DNA of 64,000 nucleotides from Myxocyprinus asiaticus (GCF_019703515.2 NC_059374.1:20144595-20208594), one strand, 5' to 3'. Shown: positions 37,044-48,383, counted from the stretch's first letter. The notes: a model not told the origin generated them from the letters alone. Made by a program: numbers and translations.

Positions 37044-37299
37044 TGTATATCATCATTGACTACTTCAATGGCAAATAAATGTCAGCAAAGGACAATTTAC
37101 CACACTGCCAAACAGTTCACTTAGGAAAATAATGATTATTAATTATATATGAAATTATATTTCATCTTTGTGAATGCTTTGGAATGGGCACACGAGACAA
37201 AATTCTCTTTTAATTTTAATCTTCGGATAGAGCAGCGCACAGTTATCAAGACAGATTTGTATAGTGCAATGTTTATAGATGTTCCAAAATCTGTAATTA
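36747..37299. repeat. Spacer with (AT)n microsatellite at 36988-37042
   Basis: The 55-bp AT tract sits in otherwise unrecognised sequence between the two L1-like elements. No gene. Confidence 0.7.
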
Positions 37300-38470
37300 A
37301 TCAAGTAAATAAAAAAATATAATTTCATTTGGAGAAATCACCTCATTAGGTGAATCAAGGTGTTTCAAATGTAGCCTGCTTGATTTTGAATTGTCCAACA
37401 TTATCCTCAAAGTGAAATGGATTAAATTATATTCGTTCAAAAGATAAATGATGGATCTCAAATTTTATTTTAGAGAAAATTGGCGGCATTGAATTTTTTC
37501 TTAATTGTAAATTTGATTTCAGCAGTCTTCCCATTATCTAATTTGCAACATTGTGTCATGGATGATTATGTATAAGCACCATTTCTCCCCTCACAGATGT
37601 TAATTTGGAACAATAAAAAAAATTAAGCACAGAAATAAATAATTTTTTGACAGCTGTTTTAAATTGGTAACAATTATTTAATAGCAATGGAAACTTACTT
37701 ACGTACTCAGAATTCTCGGAAAAGTATTAATTCTCAGCATCCCACAAGGATTTTAAGACTGTGGTTGATGCTGTACCATTAGAACTTGTTTAATTGTAAA
37801 AAAAAATTTAATGTTCCATAACAAATTTTGATTTCAGTGTTAAGTTTGAAGGTGTAACTATTACAGATAAAACAGCTAGGAAAATTCCCTCAGCCAAAGG
37901 TTTTTGAAATGGACAATTTCTAAATATTAACTGGAAAGAGTCTTTTAAAATTACAAGACGATATTGTATCACCAACAAAATTTGAGAAGTCTCATTTGAG
38001 ATTATTCACTGGATTTACCCTGTTAACCAAGTTATTCCAAGATTTAAGAAAGGCACTGATTTAAAATGTACTTTTTGTTGCCTAGCATTGATGTTGAATG
38101 CAACTTTTTTTGACTGCATCCAAACAAAAATGTTCTGGTGCGATTTGGACTATTTTGTAAGGATTAATGATGGTACTGATATGCAGTTAAAGAAAATGTT
38201 TTTTTGTTTTGTTTTGTTTTTTTATAGTAAAATTTAACATAAAGCATAGTATATTATAAATGTATTGCTGATTTATGGAAAATACTTTATTAAAAAATGT
38301 AAATGGTCATAACAGACACCAAATTTTACACGCTTCAAAACAGAAATAAATCAATATTTTGATACATTAGCAGGAGTAAAAGTAAAGCCCAAAAGATTAC
38401 AAATAAACCTTTAATTTTGAATCTTAATGTTTATGCCTTGTGTAATTTATGTCTATTTTGTACACTGTTG
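37300..38470 (+). pseudogene. Second L1-like LINE, ORF2 C-terminal remnant, plus strand
   Basis: Conceptual translation with many stops and shifts shows the order of motifs found after the reverse transcriptase in L1-like ORF2: KWIKLYSF, FSSLPII, YKHHFSP, NSNGNLLTYSEF, DFKTVVDAVP, then IYPVNQVIPRFKKGTDLKCTFC, then a FFDC.QTKMFWCDLD block, and a KCKWS.QTPNFTRFKTE tail. The match is with family structure as remembered and has not been searched. Heavily mutated, so an old insertion. It is oriented opposite to the neighbouring LINE at 32826-36736. Confidence 0.65.
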
Positions 38471-39336
38471 ATTTACCCTTTTGAAAGTTCTTTCCTTTTG
38501 TTTTAAACTGGATTGTTTTAATATCATGTTTTACTGATGACATTAAAGGTGCAGTATGTAAGATTCATAAACCATTGTTATTAATGACACCTGTGGCCGT
38601 TAAGTGAACTGCAGCCAGCTACCTGTTGCTCATGCTTGTGCTTGTGCTCGTGCACACACTCTATATGGATGCGAACACTGGCCAAAACAATGATATAACG
38701 TACAAAGAGGCTGAACATGATTCACCGGCATCATGCTGACTGATGAGGTATCATAATTAAAATTACACAGTTATGATTGTTTTACTACAAACTTTGAGAC
38801 TGTTTATTATATTTGACTCTTCAGTGCTGGAACAGGGCTAAAACAAAGTGTGGATATAGGTCTGACTATGCGAGACTGTAGTTTGAAGTAATCACTTTTC
38901 TTTGCATGATACATTGACTGCATTATATATGATGGCCTATGTTGGCGTTAGCTAGCTAGCCAGCTTTATCGATAGCTGTTTGGTGGATGATGACAGTAGC
39001 TGTTTATAAAATAGACTGTACATTATAAATATGTTGACACAATTCAGTATTGATGTGATTCCATCACAACTGTCATTTTGATGTATTGATGTGGTATTGT
39101 TTTATAACAATGTATATATGTAGAATGTATATATTTTCTGTATAACCAAGTTGCATTACACTAATGAATGGGTCTTTTTGCATTATCTTGAACATTGTCT
39201 AGCATTCATTTAATGTGTTATTGTAGTTTACCTTGCTGAATAATTACAGATTAACATTGTTTATGACAGTTACTGTGCAGGCAAGATCAAGTTAGCTAAA
39301 ATTACACAGATAAATCCTTATGGCACTATATTTCAC

Positions 39337-39948
39337 ATGCTTTGCATAACACGCTGGTGTCAGGAGCACAACCTCTCCCTCAACGTCAGTAAGTTAAAGG
39401 AGCTTGTGGTGGACTTCAGAAGAAAAGACAGAGAACACAGTCCCATCACCATCAATGGAGCACCAGTGGAGAGAGTCAGCAGCTTCAAGTTCCTGGGTGT
39501 CCACATCACTGAGGAACTCACATGGTCCATCCACACTGAAGTCGTTGTGAAGAAGGCTCATCAGCGCCTCTTCTTCCTGAGACGGCTGAGGAAGTTTGGA
39601 ATGAACAGCCACATCCTCACACGGTTCTACACCTGCACTGTGGAGAGCATCCTGACTGGCTGTATCTCCGCCTGGTACGGCAATAGCACCGCCCACAACC
39701 GCAAAACACTGCAAAGGGTGGTGCGAACTGCCAAACACATCATCGGAGGTGAGCTTCCCTCCCTCCAGGAAATATATACAAGGCGGTGTGTGAAAAAAGC
39801 TCGGAGGATCATCAGAGACTCCAGCCACCCAAGCCATGGGCTGTTCTCACTGCTACCATCAGGTAGGCGGTATCGCAGCATCAGGACCCGCACCAGCCGA
39901 CTCCATGATAGCTTCTTCCCCCAAGCAATCAGACTTCTGAACTCTTGA
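39337..39948 (+). pseudogene. L2/CR1-group LINE, 5'-truncated ORF2 C-terminus
   Basis: The LINE occupies about 39345-40598. The 203-residue frame is the end of a non-LTR reverse transcriptase: WCQEHNLSLNVSKLKE, SFKFLGVHIT (thumb), HQRLFFLRRLRKFGM, ESILTGCISAWYG, PSLQEIYTRRC and HPSHGLFSLLPSGRRYRS, ending FFPQAIRLLNS at the usual stop. The palm is absent because of 5' truncation during insertion. The 3' UTR contains an AT microsatellite (40106-40161) and four tandem copies of an about 55-bp GTGTAATTATGTGTATAACAG unit. It ends GTGATTTGATTTGATTTTGATT, the simple-repeat tail of this clade. The last 200 residues have no stop, suggesting moderate age. Confidence 0.9.
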
Positions 39949-40100
39949 TCTCCCACGATCAAAATACATCAGCCCTGCACTTTATTACTCTTTTATCTCA
40001 CACCGGACTGTCATAAATTATATTACTGTTATTATATTATGTCTCTCTTAACAACTGACTATCAACCGACAGCCTGAATGTCAATACAGTACAATACTGT

Positions 40101-40161
<61 letters not shown>

Positions 40162-40612
40162 TTTTTTATATATATTTTAATTTTTAATTTTTATTGAATA
40201 ATGTGTATCTATATAGTAAAAAACAAAAAAACAAAAACAGCATATTGTATACTGTACAGTGTATGTTTTTATTTGTATATTGTTGAGTGTAATTATGTGT
40301 ATAACAGATGTTTAAATTGTGTTGTGTTAATTTGATGTTTTAAGTTGAGTGTAATTATATGTATAACAGATGCTTAAATTGTGTTGTGTTAATTTGATGG
40401 TTTAAGTTGAGTTTAATTATGTATAACAGATGTTTAAATTGTGCTATGTTAATTTGATGTTTATTGTAAATTGGTACTGTCTCATCACTGTCACGACTGC
40501 TATGTTGATCGGAACTGCACCCAAGAATTTCACACACCATTGCACTTGTGTATATGGCTGTGTGACAATAAAGTGATTTGATTTGATTTTGATTTGAGTT
40601 ATGTAAGCTTAC

Positions 40613-40810
40613 CTGTCCAAATAAGAAGAATGCCAATTCAGGGTCGGTTTTGATCCCCAAAACCGAACAAAGATCCCTCCAGGAATCAAATGCCCTGTCG
40701 ATGTTCACTCTAGTTTTCGCTCGACCACGATCACATTTACCTAGTGTTGCAGTTTGTTGTCGCTGTTGATTAGCGGAAGAGAAGCCCTGAGGCAAGGCTT
40801 TCGGGAGCAC
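40613..40810 (-). pseudogene. Exon-like coding block with a consensus 5' splice site inside the TTAA element
   Basis: On the minus strand an ATG at 40810 opens 66 codons ending in LFGQ at a strong donor, ACAG followed by GTAAGC. The core reads CDRGRAKTRVNI, then FDSWRDLCSVLGIKTDPELAFFL. This resembles a small helical domain (RGRSKTRVNIGxAFxRW...K.DAELAxFLL) seen at the N-terminus of many fish and cnidarian proteins with unclear function; that link is from memory. The nested LINE lies directly beyond the donor, so this exon now splices into LINE sequence or nothing. The upstream side (40811-40960) could hold a promoter. Confidence 0.5.
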
Positions 40811-41367
40811 GCATAAACGTCACATCCTTTTGATTTTCCCGGCAAAAGCGACCCGCTCCCTTCGCATGAAAATCAGTCTACAGGCTTTAATAGGCAAGTT
40901 GCGTTACAAGCTGTTCACACATTGGCAAAAAAAAAATATTATTACATGAAAATTGTTACATATTGCACCTTTAAAAAAGCACGTAGATTCAGACGTCCGG
41001 AGTTCTGCGCATGCACCTCACTGATCTGTAACAGACGACTTCTAGCGGAGGCCACGGAAAATGTAAGCACTATTAATCTACTTTTTTCAACGACTTATTT
41101 GTCATTTTAAATAATGGTTTGCCTATTTATTGTAAACGACACTTTAGATATATAATATTTTATATTTTCACGCTTTATTTTTATTTTTAAATGCTCCGTT
41201 TGGTTAATTTGCGCATGTCCAGTCTTCTGTGAGGTGGCCTAAGGTAAAACATGACGTAAATGTTTTTAGCTCCCTTTTATTAATTTTAAATTGTCCACCT
41301 AACACGATCGTCTACACAATAATCACTTTTATATTTTCCAAACTTTGACTGCTGCCTAGTTCTTGTG

Positions 41368-41369
<2 letters not shown>

Positions 41370-41410
<41 letters not shown>

Positions 41411-41769
41411 ACACCCACACACACACATACTCACACACACACACTCACACACACTCATACTGGTGCAGCTATCCTTATGAGGACTCTCCATAGACAATGA
41501 TTTTTATACTGTACGAACTATAGATTCTATCCCCTAACCCTACCCCTAAACCTAACCCTCACAAAAAACTTTCTGCATTTTTACATTTTCTAAAAAACAT
41601 AATTTAGTATGTTTTTTTTTAAGTGATTTGAATTATGGGAACACTAGAAATGTCCTCATAAACCACATTTATAGCATAATATCCTTGTAATTACCAGTTT
41701 GTAATCTAAAAAAAAGTCTTAGTAAACCACCTAAACCCGCCCACACTCACACACACACTTTCACACACA

Positions 41770-41830
<61 letters not shown>

Positions 41831-41833
41831 ACA
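41370..41833. repeat. CA microsatellites (41370-41408, 41417-41460, 41779-41833) flanking a dispersed repeat
   Basis: Between the CA tracts, 41475-41700 contains CTAACCCTACCCCTAAACC and TTTCTGCATTTTTACATTTTC, a dispersed repeat common in cyprinid DNA. The telomere-like CCCTAA runs are part of that repeat. No gene. Confidence 0.7.
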
Positions 41834-42232
41834 TTACTCTTGTGCACACACAGTTCTGTGTAGTCATGTTCATTTGAATGTGAATAAATTCATTTACATC
41901 TGGGACTCCGATTTTCCTTCATAACCTTCATATTTTGTTTGCAAGTAAGGGCGTGAAATAGGTCTTAAATTGCATTCTTACTGGTCTTAAAAGTCTTAAA
42001 TTTAACTTGTTGAAACCTACAGAAACGCTGTGTAGTAGATAATTTGATACATTTGCTCTACTACTGCTGTTTATAACCAATGAAGCGGCCTACAGTGTAA
42101 GCGCGAGCTGTTGGACCGATCTGGTTTTCCCACGGTCTCACTTCTTGACACTCGATCATAAAACCCATGACAAGAAAGACAGAAATAGCTCTGTGTAACT
42201 ACCAGAACTACCCAGATGCAGTGTAACGATTC

Positions 42233-42735
42233 TAGGGCTGGGCGATAAAATGATCTTGATATTTCACTTGTATAAAAAAATCCACAATATAGATGAATAA
42301 GCTTTTGAGTAATTTTCGATATTTAGCCATTATTGTACATCTAGACTAACAGGTGCATGTCGCTAAAATTACATGCAGTTTGACTTTCCCAGACTGTATG
42401 AAGTTGCTAAAATTAGCTGCTATGCTAGATTAGGCTATGCCAGTTGTCATCAATTAGTGGACTGTGGTTCAGGTCTGGACCCCGGACTGGAGCCATCCGG
42501 ACATTCTATTGAGCAGCACGACTGGCTGCAATGGAGCTGTGTACAACATACGCACTCAAGGGCAGTTAACGCTGATCATGATAATATTTGAAACCAGCAG
42601 CGGTTCTAGCTTGTATGCCGCCCCCCTCGTGCCTCGTGCCGGCCCCCCACAAGATGCTACCCTGGGCAACTGCCCATGTCGCCCATGCCTAAATCCGCCA
42701 CTGTTTGAAACATATGAAAATATATCGCCCTACTA
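42233..42735. repeat. Nested hAT-like MITEs (TAGGGCTGGGCGATA ends with a smaller element inside)
   Basis: The outer ends are CTAGGGCTGGGCGATAAAAT and ATATATCGCCCTACT, inverted. Within, 42598-42703 is a GC-rich element from GCGGTTCTAGCTTGTATG to AAATCCGCCACTG. Noncoding; the 90-codon frame here is repeat-derived. The neighbouring 41834-42232 shows nothing recognisable. Confidence 0.6.
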
Positions 42736-42880
42736 AATAGAGACCACTTCATCATTTTTATAAATTCCTGTTACATGTCTCACCTTCATAGACTTCATCT
42801 GTAAACATTTTCAGTGCATTTTGTGAACATTAAGCAGTCCTTTTCTAGGATAACTGGTAAGTAAGCTATTGATCTGTACT

Positions 42881-43120
42881 TTTAAAAGGGTAATTCACCC
42901 TAAAATGAAAATTCACTCATCACCTTAATTTTGTTGCAAACCTGTGTGACTTGATGTTTTGGACAATGATAATTTCAATCACTTAACTTGCACTGTATGG
43001 AAAAAAGTTGCTGTGAAAGTGAATGGTGACTGAGAGTAGCATTCTGCCTAACATCTCATTTTGAGTTCCACAGAAGAGAGAAACTCATACAGGCTTGAGA
43101 ATGAGGCGAGTGATGATAAC
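42881..43120. repeat. Family A MITE, decayed copy
   Basis: It starts TTTAAAAGGGTAATTCACCC and contains the GCATTCTGCCTAACATCTC block. Its right end is degenerate. Confidence 0.65.
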
Positions 43121-44006
43121 ATGATTATCATTTATGAATAAAATCAGCCATACATGTCAGATTTAGCTGAGACTGTTGTAAAATTTTGGAAGTTTTCATA
43201 TAACAAGGTTTATACTTGTATTTCTTTGCAGTTTAATGTATTACAAAATGTCATATGAATAGTGAGTGCCTATAAGAATAGCATGTCACATGTTGATTTG
43301 TTGCTGTTTGTATCCACTGCAGTTCTTTCACTTTGCTTACAAGACTCTACTGCAGCCTCATAGAGGTAAAATATAAGTTTTTAATTCATTTATTTATTGG
43401 ATAGTATTATAGTAATATATAAATTGTATATAAAAAGTATGTTTCTTGTGGCAGGATGTGTCATTAGTATTGAAATCACTTGACGATCATTCATAGAAAA
43501 CCTTAACTAATACTGTAAAGCAGAGGTTCTTAAACTTTTTCAAACACATTCTTTTTGATTATTTATTAGGATTCAGCACGATATAAGGAAAAATGAGATA
43601 CGCAATGTGATAATCTTATGATGATGTCATCAAAGCACATAGAACCCACACAACCTAAGTACACTCTTAAAAATAAAGGTGCCAGGAAGAACCAAGAATT
43701 TTTGAAGTCAGATTGTTGAATATTTGCAAATAATATTTTCATTAAAAAAAAGAAATTCACTGACACTGTCCAAGCCACAACCTAAAACAATAAAGTTGAA
43801 CTGCGACGTTAATGTTGTCTTTTCACATTCACAATTACGAATGGCATTATGAATCATATTCATTTGTCTTGCAAAATCTGCCTTTAAGTTGTTCCTTTTA
43901 AAGCATTTAAAAGGTCATATTTAGTCAAAAAGAGTCCATGTCCTTATCAAGGAAATAATTATTGTCTGTTTTAATTGGAAACAAAACCTTTTTATCGGTT
44001 TCTTAG
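43121..44006. other. No gene established; possible 45-bp exon at 43323-43365
   Basis: TATCCACTGCAG precedes 43323, and CATAGAG is followed by GTAAAA at 43366, so a small plus-strand exon is possible just upstream of the Tnp2-like gene. Nothing else was recognised, and transcript evidence would be needed. Confidence 0.25.
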
Positions 44007-44260
44007 AATGAGCTCCGAAGAGAGAGAGACACACACAGGAGGTATGTGCATGCTTGGAGAGCCAAGAGGCAGGCATTGGCCAGAACTCCATCTCATCTGG
44101 AGCCTAATCCACCACTGGAAGAACCATCACTTGATCCACCACTTGATCCACCACTTGAAGAACCATCACAAATAGATGCAAACAGAGGAGTGTCTTTATT
44201 TGAAATGAAACTGACATGTGGAGAGCATTCATCTGACACTGAACACAATTTGCCCCTTAA
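44007..44260 (+). pseudogene. Probable N-terminal coding part of the Tnp2-like gene, split off by piggyBac
   Basis: An acceptor GGTTTCTTAG precedes an ATG at 44008. The stretch encodes a Pro/Glu-rich segment with a tandem LDPPLDPPLEEPS repeat (15-bp DNA period) and then an acidic piece ending EHNLPL at the TTAA where piggyBac inserted. Removing the insertion lets the frame run 12 codons farther into LKDVEEHGRLL before a stop at 48373. That supports continuity with the gene at 48384, although a frameshift separates them. A second frame at 43975-44175 overlaps, so the coding frame at the start is uncertain. Assigning it to the transposase rests on position and continuity, not on a recognised domain. 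Confidence 0.4.
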
Positions 44261-44913
44261 CCCTTTGACATGTACGATCACACTGGTTTGATCATTCCAT
44301 AGTGGTTCCTGGAGTGCACGATCACACCGGAGTGATTAGAACGTTTGTGTCTAATGTCATCACCTGGGAAATTTTAAAATTCAAATCTGCTTTCCCGTTG
44401 TTTAGCTGCCACTGCTACAGAGAGGGACTGGCTAAGCGCTTGCTATGTACATGCCTAAAACAGCTGCTTGAACAATCTTTTCAACCACAGGATGTTTCTT
44501 TTATGTTACAGGCATTGAAACTAACAGAAGAATACAAATTTACTGCTCAATCCACACATTGTATAACCACGCAAAACTAACTGAGAAACTCACCATATCA
44601 GCTGTTGTACTGCCTAGCTGCTACATAGAAAGAGAATGGCTAAGCACGTCATTTAGATGTCTAAAACAGCTGTTAGAACTGTCCATACAATATGTTTATT
44701 TTATGTTACGAGCATTCAAACAAATACAGAATACAAGTTTACTGTCCATATCTATACATATGACCATAGCCTATCACTAGTCTTCCCTTTCCCCCAAGTG
44801 ACATCACTTTTACCTCAGACTCGCATCGGAGCTCGTTATCTATTTTACACACGCAACTTGAGTTAATTTGATTTATTTACAGTTATATTTTCATAATTGC
44901 TACAGAAAAAGAT

Positions 44914-46535
44914 GTGTGCTTTAAAAAAAAAAAACAATTTACGGATGAGGAGATCAGAGAAATATTTTTTAATTCTGATGATGAGGAGGGAGATTTTGAC
45001 AATGAGGGAAGTGACACAGAAGTGGAGATGCCCCCAACCTCCAAGCCCTTGACTATGAGGATGAAGATGCATCAGCCACTGCGCCTACGCCTGCACACAC
45101 GACTCCAAGGGAGGTGGAGGAGGTAAGCTCTTCCTGCTGGAGTGCTACTGGTAATTTTACCCCTCATGGACCTCAGTTTTTTTTTATCCCACAAAGTCAG
45201 AAGTTCAGGCCCCACCTGCATCCCCTACAGAGGTCCAGTGTTTTAAAATGTTTGTGACAGAGGAGCTTGTTGAGGAGATTGTGCAGGAAACAAACCAATA
45301 TGCTTCAGAGCAGCTGGAGAAAACACCACCTGGAGTGAAAGGAAAGCTGGCAAAGTGGGTTCCAACTAATATCAATGAGATGTACTAATTTTTTGTGACA
45401 GTTGTCCTTATGGGATTTGTGAAAAAGAACTCACTCTGTGAGTACTGGAGCACAGACCGCATGTTTCAGACCTCATTTTTCGGGTCCTTGTTCTCCCAAG
45501 ACCACTTGCTCCTCCTCCGTGGCCTGCACTTTAGCAGTAGTGCTAGTGCCAGTGTCAGCGATCCCCTGCATAAAATAAGAAAAATATTTACAGCCATCAC
45601 TTCCTTGTTTCGTAACATCTTTGTTCCATTCAAGGATCTCTGTGTGGATGAGTCACTAATGAAGTGGAAGGGAAGGCTGACGTTCCAACAATTCATACCA
45701 GCAAAGAGGCATAGATTTGAGGTCAAGTTTTTTGTTTTGTGTCATGTACTCACTGGTTACGTGCAGGACATGATCGTCTACACAGGATCCACCACTGACA
45801 TCCACCACTACGAGGGGCTTGGTATCTCTGGGTCTGTCGTCATGTCCTTATTGGCTCCTTACATAGGTAAGTACATTCACAACACATCTTTTTATTGTAC
45901 TCTGTGACACAGTGTGGCTTTATCTTCCTCTCCCCTGTGATGTGGTCCGTCTTCTCTGTGGCAGACATTGTGGAATTGTGGACTGTGGTAAGCATATAGA
46001 CATCCCACTTGTCATGCCATTTCATTGCCAGTTGATTTCCGTTTGCCTTAAATTCTACCTGGCCCTTGGTCATTTTGCTTGTAAAGGCTAGCATCCCCTT
46101 TCTGTTGGCACATATAGTCCCACTGGCACCTGTGCCAAGAGACAAGAGGTGCTGGAACAGGGTGGGACTGCTGTACCAGTTGTCCACATAAAGAACACAC
46201 CCCTTCCTGTCATTAGGACACGCCACTGATTTCCTGCAATTCAGGATCAACCTGATTAGAGGGCTGTTGGAGGAGCACAGTTCACCACGGTATTGGTGCA
46301 GTGGGGGCCGTCCTGCCTCAGACAATCCCCTGCATCTGACAGCCAGGCATTTCCCCTCTGAAGTTCCTCAAACCACTTCCCAGGGCAGCAGGACCAGGCG
46401 GCACTGCAAGGTCTGTCTCTCCAGCACATGGAAGACAAAGGAGAGGTGCCTTACAAAACAGATGTGTGTGCCTTGCAACACTCCCTTGTGTGTTACTCCA
46501 TGCTTTGAGGAGTACCACACACTCAAACATTATTG
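44914..46535 (+). pseudogene. piggyBac transposase remnant 1, with an inverted internal block
   Basis: An intact enzyme would excise the element and integrate it at TTAA, using three catalytic Asp residues. Visible in order: an acidic N-terminus (FTDEEIREIFFNSDDEE), then EYWSTDRMFQTSFF, then FKDLCVDESLMKWKGRL (first catalytic Asp), then FQQFIPAKRHRFEVK and GYVQDMIVYTGST, up to about 45880. The block with the second Asp (YVDNWYSSPTLFQHLLS) is encoded on the opposite strand at 46197-45885. Plus-strand coding resumes at about 46200 with FRINLIRGLLEEHS, and RHFPSEVP leads into the C-terminal Cys-rich domain (CKVCL, CVPCNTPLCVTPCFEEYHT) ending at 46535. The segment with the third Asp (G-V-D-x-S-D motif) is missing. 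There are frameshifts and a stop at 45388. Nonfunctional. Confidence 0.9.
45885..46197 (-). other. Inverted block inside the piggyBac transposase gene
   Basis: Read on the minus strand, this block encodes GCVLYVDNWYSSP, then LGTGASGTICANRKGM, TSKMTKGQVEF and MKWHDKWDVYMLTT, and ends HCVTEYNKKM. This is precisely the transposase part missing from the plus strand between 45880 and 46200. The neighbouring copy at 46935 carries the same part in normal orientation (CKMTKEKAE near 47290), so the inversion is specific to this copy. Confidence 0.85.
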
Positions 46536-46607
46536 AACCAATAAAAGGTTGTTTAAATGTTCTTTATAGTTAATATTTAATGTTATTTCATACTACTTAG
46601 TAAATCT

Positions 46608-46608
<1 letters not shown>

Positions 46609-46667
<59 letters not shown>
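46609..46667. repeat. (AT)n microsatellite
   Basis: A tract of about 59 bp of pure AT between the two piggyBac transposase remnants, followed by poly-T. Confidence 0.95.
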
Positions 46668-46675
<8 letters not shown>

Positions 46676-46934
46676 TTTTATTATTTTTTTTATTTGTTTG
46701 TTTTGTTATAAAATTTGTAATAGTTCTTATTTTAAATGACTTTGGTCTATGAAATTTGTGCTTTTTGTTTAATCATAACTGTAAAAAAACTGTTAACATT
46801 TCATTATTATTCAATATATCATCCATTATGCATCTTGATAAAGCAGAGCCAAGTAACATAGTACCTCACATCATGCAGACTCAGGACATTTACAACTTAA
46901 ATTTGAATAACACTCCTTTGAGCATATTTTTGTT

Positions 46935-47423
46935 CCATAAAAATGACTCTCCATGGATGAATCAGTGACAAAGTGAAAGGGTAGGCTGGCATTTCAACAG
47001 TTTATACCTGCAAAAACAAACAGATTTCACTTTTTTTTTGTGTGTTTTTTTTTTTTTGTTGGTGTGTGTGACATGCACACTGAGTATTTGCAAGACATGA
47101 TTATTTATATCGGATCCACCACAGGCATTCACCATTATGAGGGGCTTGGGATCTCTGTGTCTGTTGTAATGACCTTACCGCTGCCTTATGTGAGGAAGGA
47201 TACTGGTATACCAGTCTCACATTCTTCCAGCAATGATATGGGACCTGTGGTACTGTGTGGGCAAATAGGATGAGAATGACCATGATCACCTGCAAAATGA
47301 CCAAAGAGAAAGCAGAGTAGTAAAATACTCACCAAGTACATGAGCGGTGTGCAACATTCCTTTTGTGTTAGCCCATGTTTTTTGTGGAGTACCACATCCT
47401 GAAACCTTATTGAGACTTCAAAA
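46935..47423 (+). pseudogene. piggyBac transposase remnant 2, shortened but in normal order
   Basis: It begins at the first catalytic region (TGGATGAATCAGTGAC, a degenerate DES.TK). It continues through FQQFIPAK and QDMIIYIGSTTGIHHYEGLGIS, then WYTSLTFFQQ, GTVWANR and CKMTKEKAE, and ends with a degenerate C-terminus (FVEYHILKPY) at about 47422. Stops, frameshifts and a T-rich insertion at 47030-47060 disable it. It lacks the N-terminus and most of the catalytic core. It resembles remnant 1 closely enough to be of the same family. Confidence 0.8.
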
Positions 47424-48383
47424 GAGAAGGCAATGTTATTATTTATTCATATTATTTACTTACCATCATAATATTTTATAGTTATTGATAAATTTAATAA
47501 AAAAAAATTTCATATTTAATTTACTGAAATCATTTAAGAAAATTCTTTACCATTATTTTGATAACACTAAATTGACATATGTCTCTAACAAAGCAATGCT
47601 ATATGATAATAACACTGAATTCACATATGTCTCAATGCTATATGATATTTTACATCACATAGGATTTTCCCTTCATGGTGAAACATGAGCAGCTAATCGC
47701 GAATAAAGACAATGTCTGGCTTCATTGCTATAATATTATGTTCAATAATATTATCAGTACCAATGCAATCCTACTGTAACTTTAGCTGAAAAATATGTCC
47801 TAATAAAAAATCATAAAACAATAACTTTTCATCAAAGTGAGCATGAGTGAACACAACAAAATAAACAGTAACAAACGCTGCAATGTGCTAAATAGAGCAT
47901 TGCCAAATCGATTACAAAGGCATGATGGTATTGTACAATACGACAAAACTAACGTCATAATGAATTACAAAACTGTATATGTAAGATAAACATATTTAAA
48001 TCAAGCGTCTAATATAGTCTATGCATGTTTTTTAAAGGTTTTGAAGTGAAAATGAATCTTAACATTTACTCACAAATGTTTAGCCCTCCCGTGTGCATCG
48101 GCTGCAAAACCCCACGAACCAGCGAAATGCAAGGCTCAAGTAAAGTGAAAATAATGGCAACATAAACTGTTGGTTAATATGTTTATTATAACTTACTACA
48201 ATATGCCTTGTGATTGGCTTGTTGAGCCCAAATGGAATTTAGATGGTTAAATGTTGTTACATTTAATGGCAAGCGCATAAAAAACTCACGCCGGGGGGTG
48301 AGATCCAGAAAAATGGAACGTACGTGTGGAAAGGTTAAAGATGTGGAAGAGCATGGGAGGTTATTAACAGCCTGAATGAAACC

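Larger units (their letters stand above)
38547..40970. mobile_element. TTAA-flanked element with AGGTGCA inverted ends, carrying a coding exon and a nested LINE
   Basis: The ends are AGGTGCAGTATGTAAG (38547 onward) and, inverted, TTACATATTGCACCT (ending 40970). TTAA flanks both sides (38543-38546 and 40971-40974), the piggyBac-type target. It is 2.4 kb including a nested L2-like LINE. It has no transposase of its own. The right arm contains a spliced, GC-richer coding exon on the minus strand. Confidence 0.7.
44261..48334 (+). mobile_element. piggyBac-type element inserted in the Tnp2-like gene
   Basis: TTAA flanks both sides (44257-44260 and 48335-48338). The left end CCCTTTGACATGTACGATC and the inverted right end CCTTTCCACACGTACGTTC match at about 15 of 19 positions with one gap, as expected of piggyBac termini. 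It carries one decayed transposase gene (44914-46535), an AT microsatellite (46609-46667), and a second, shorter transposase remnant (46935-47423). The segments 44300-44900 and 47430-48330 hold no other recognised gene. Confidence 0.75.

Noticed and set aside
41520..41560. Interstitial telomere (CCCTAA) repeat
   Set aside because: Only irregular CCCTA motifs inside a known type of dispersed cyprinid repeat; no run of perfect TTAGGG units.
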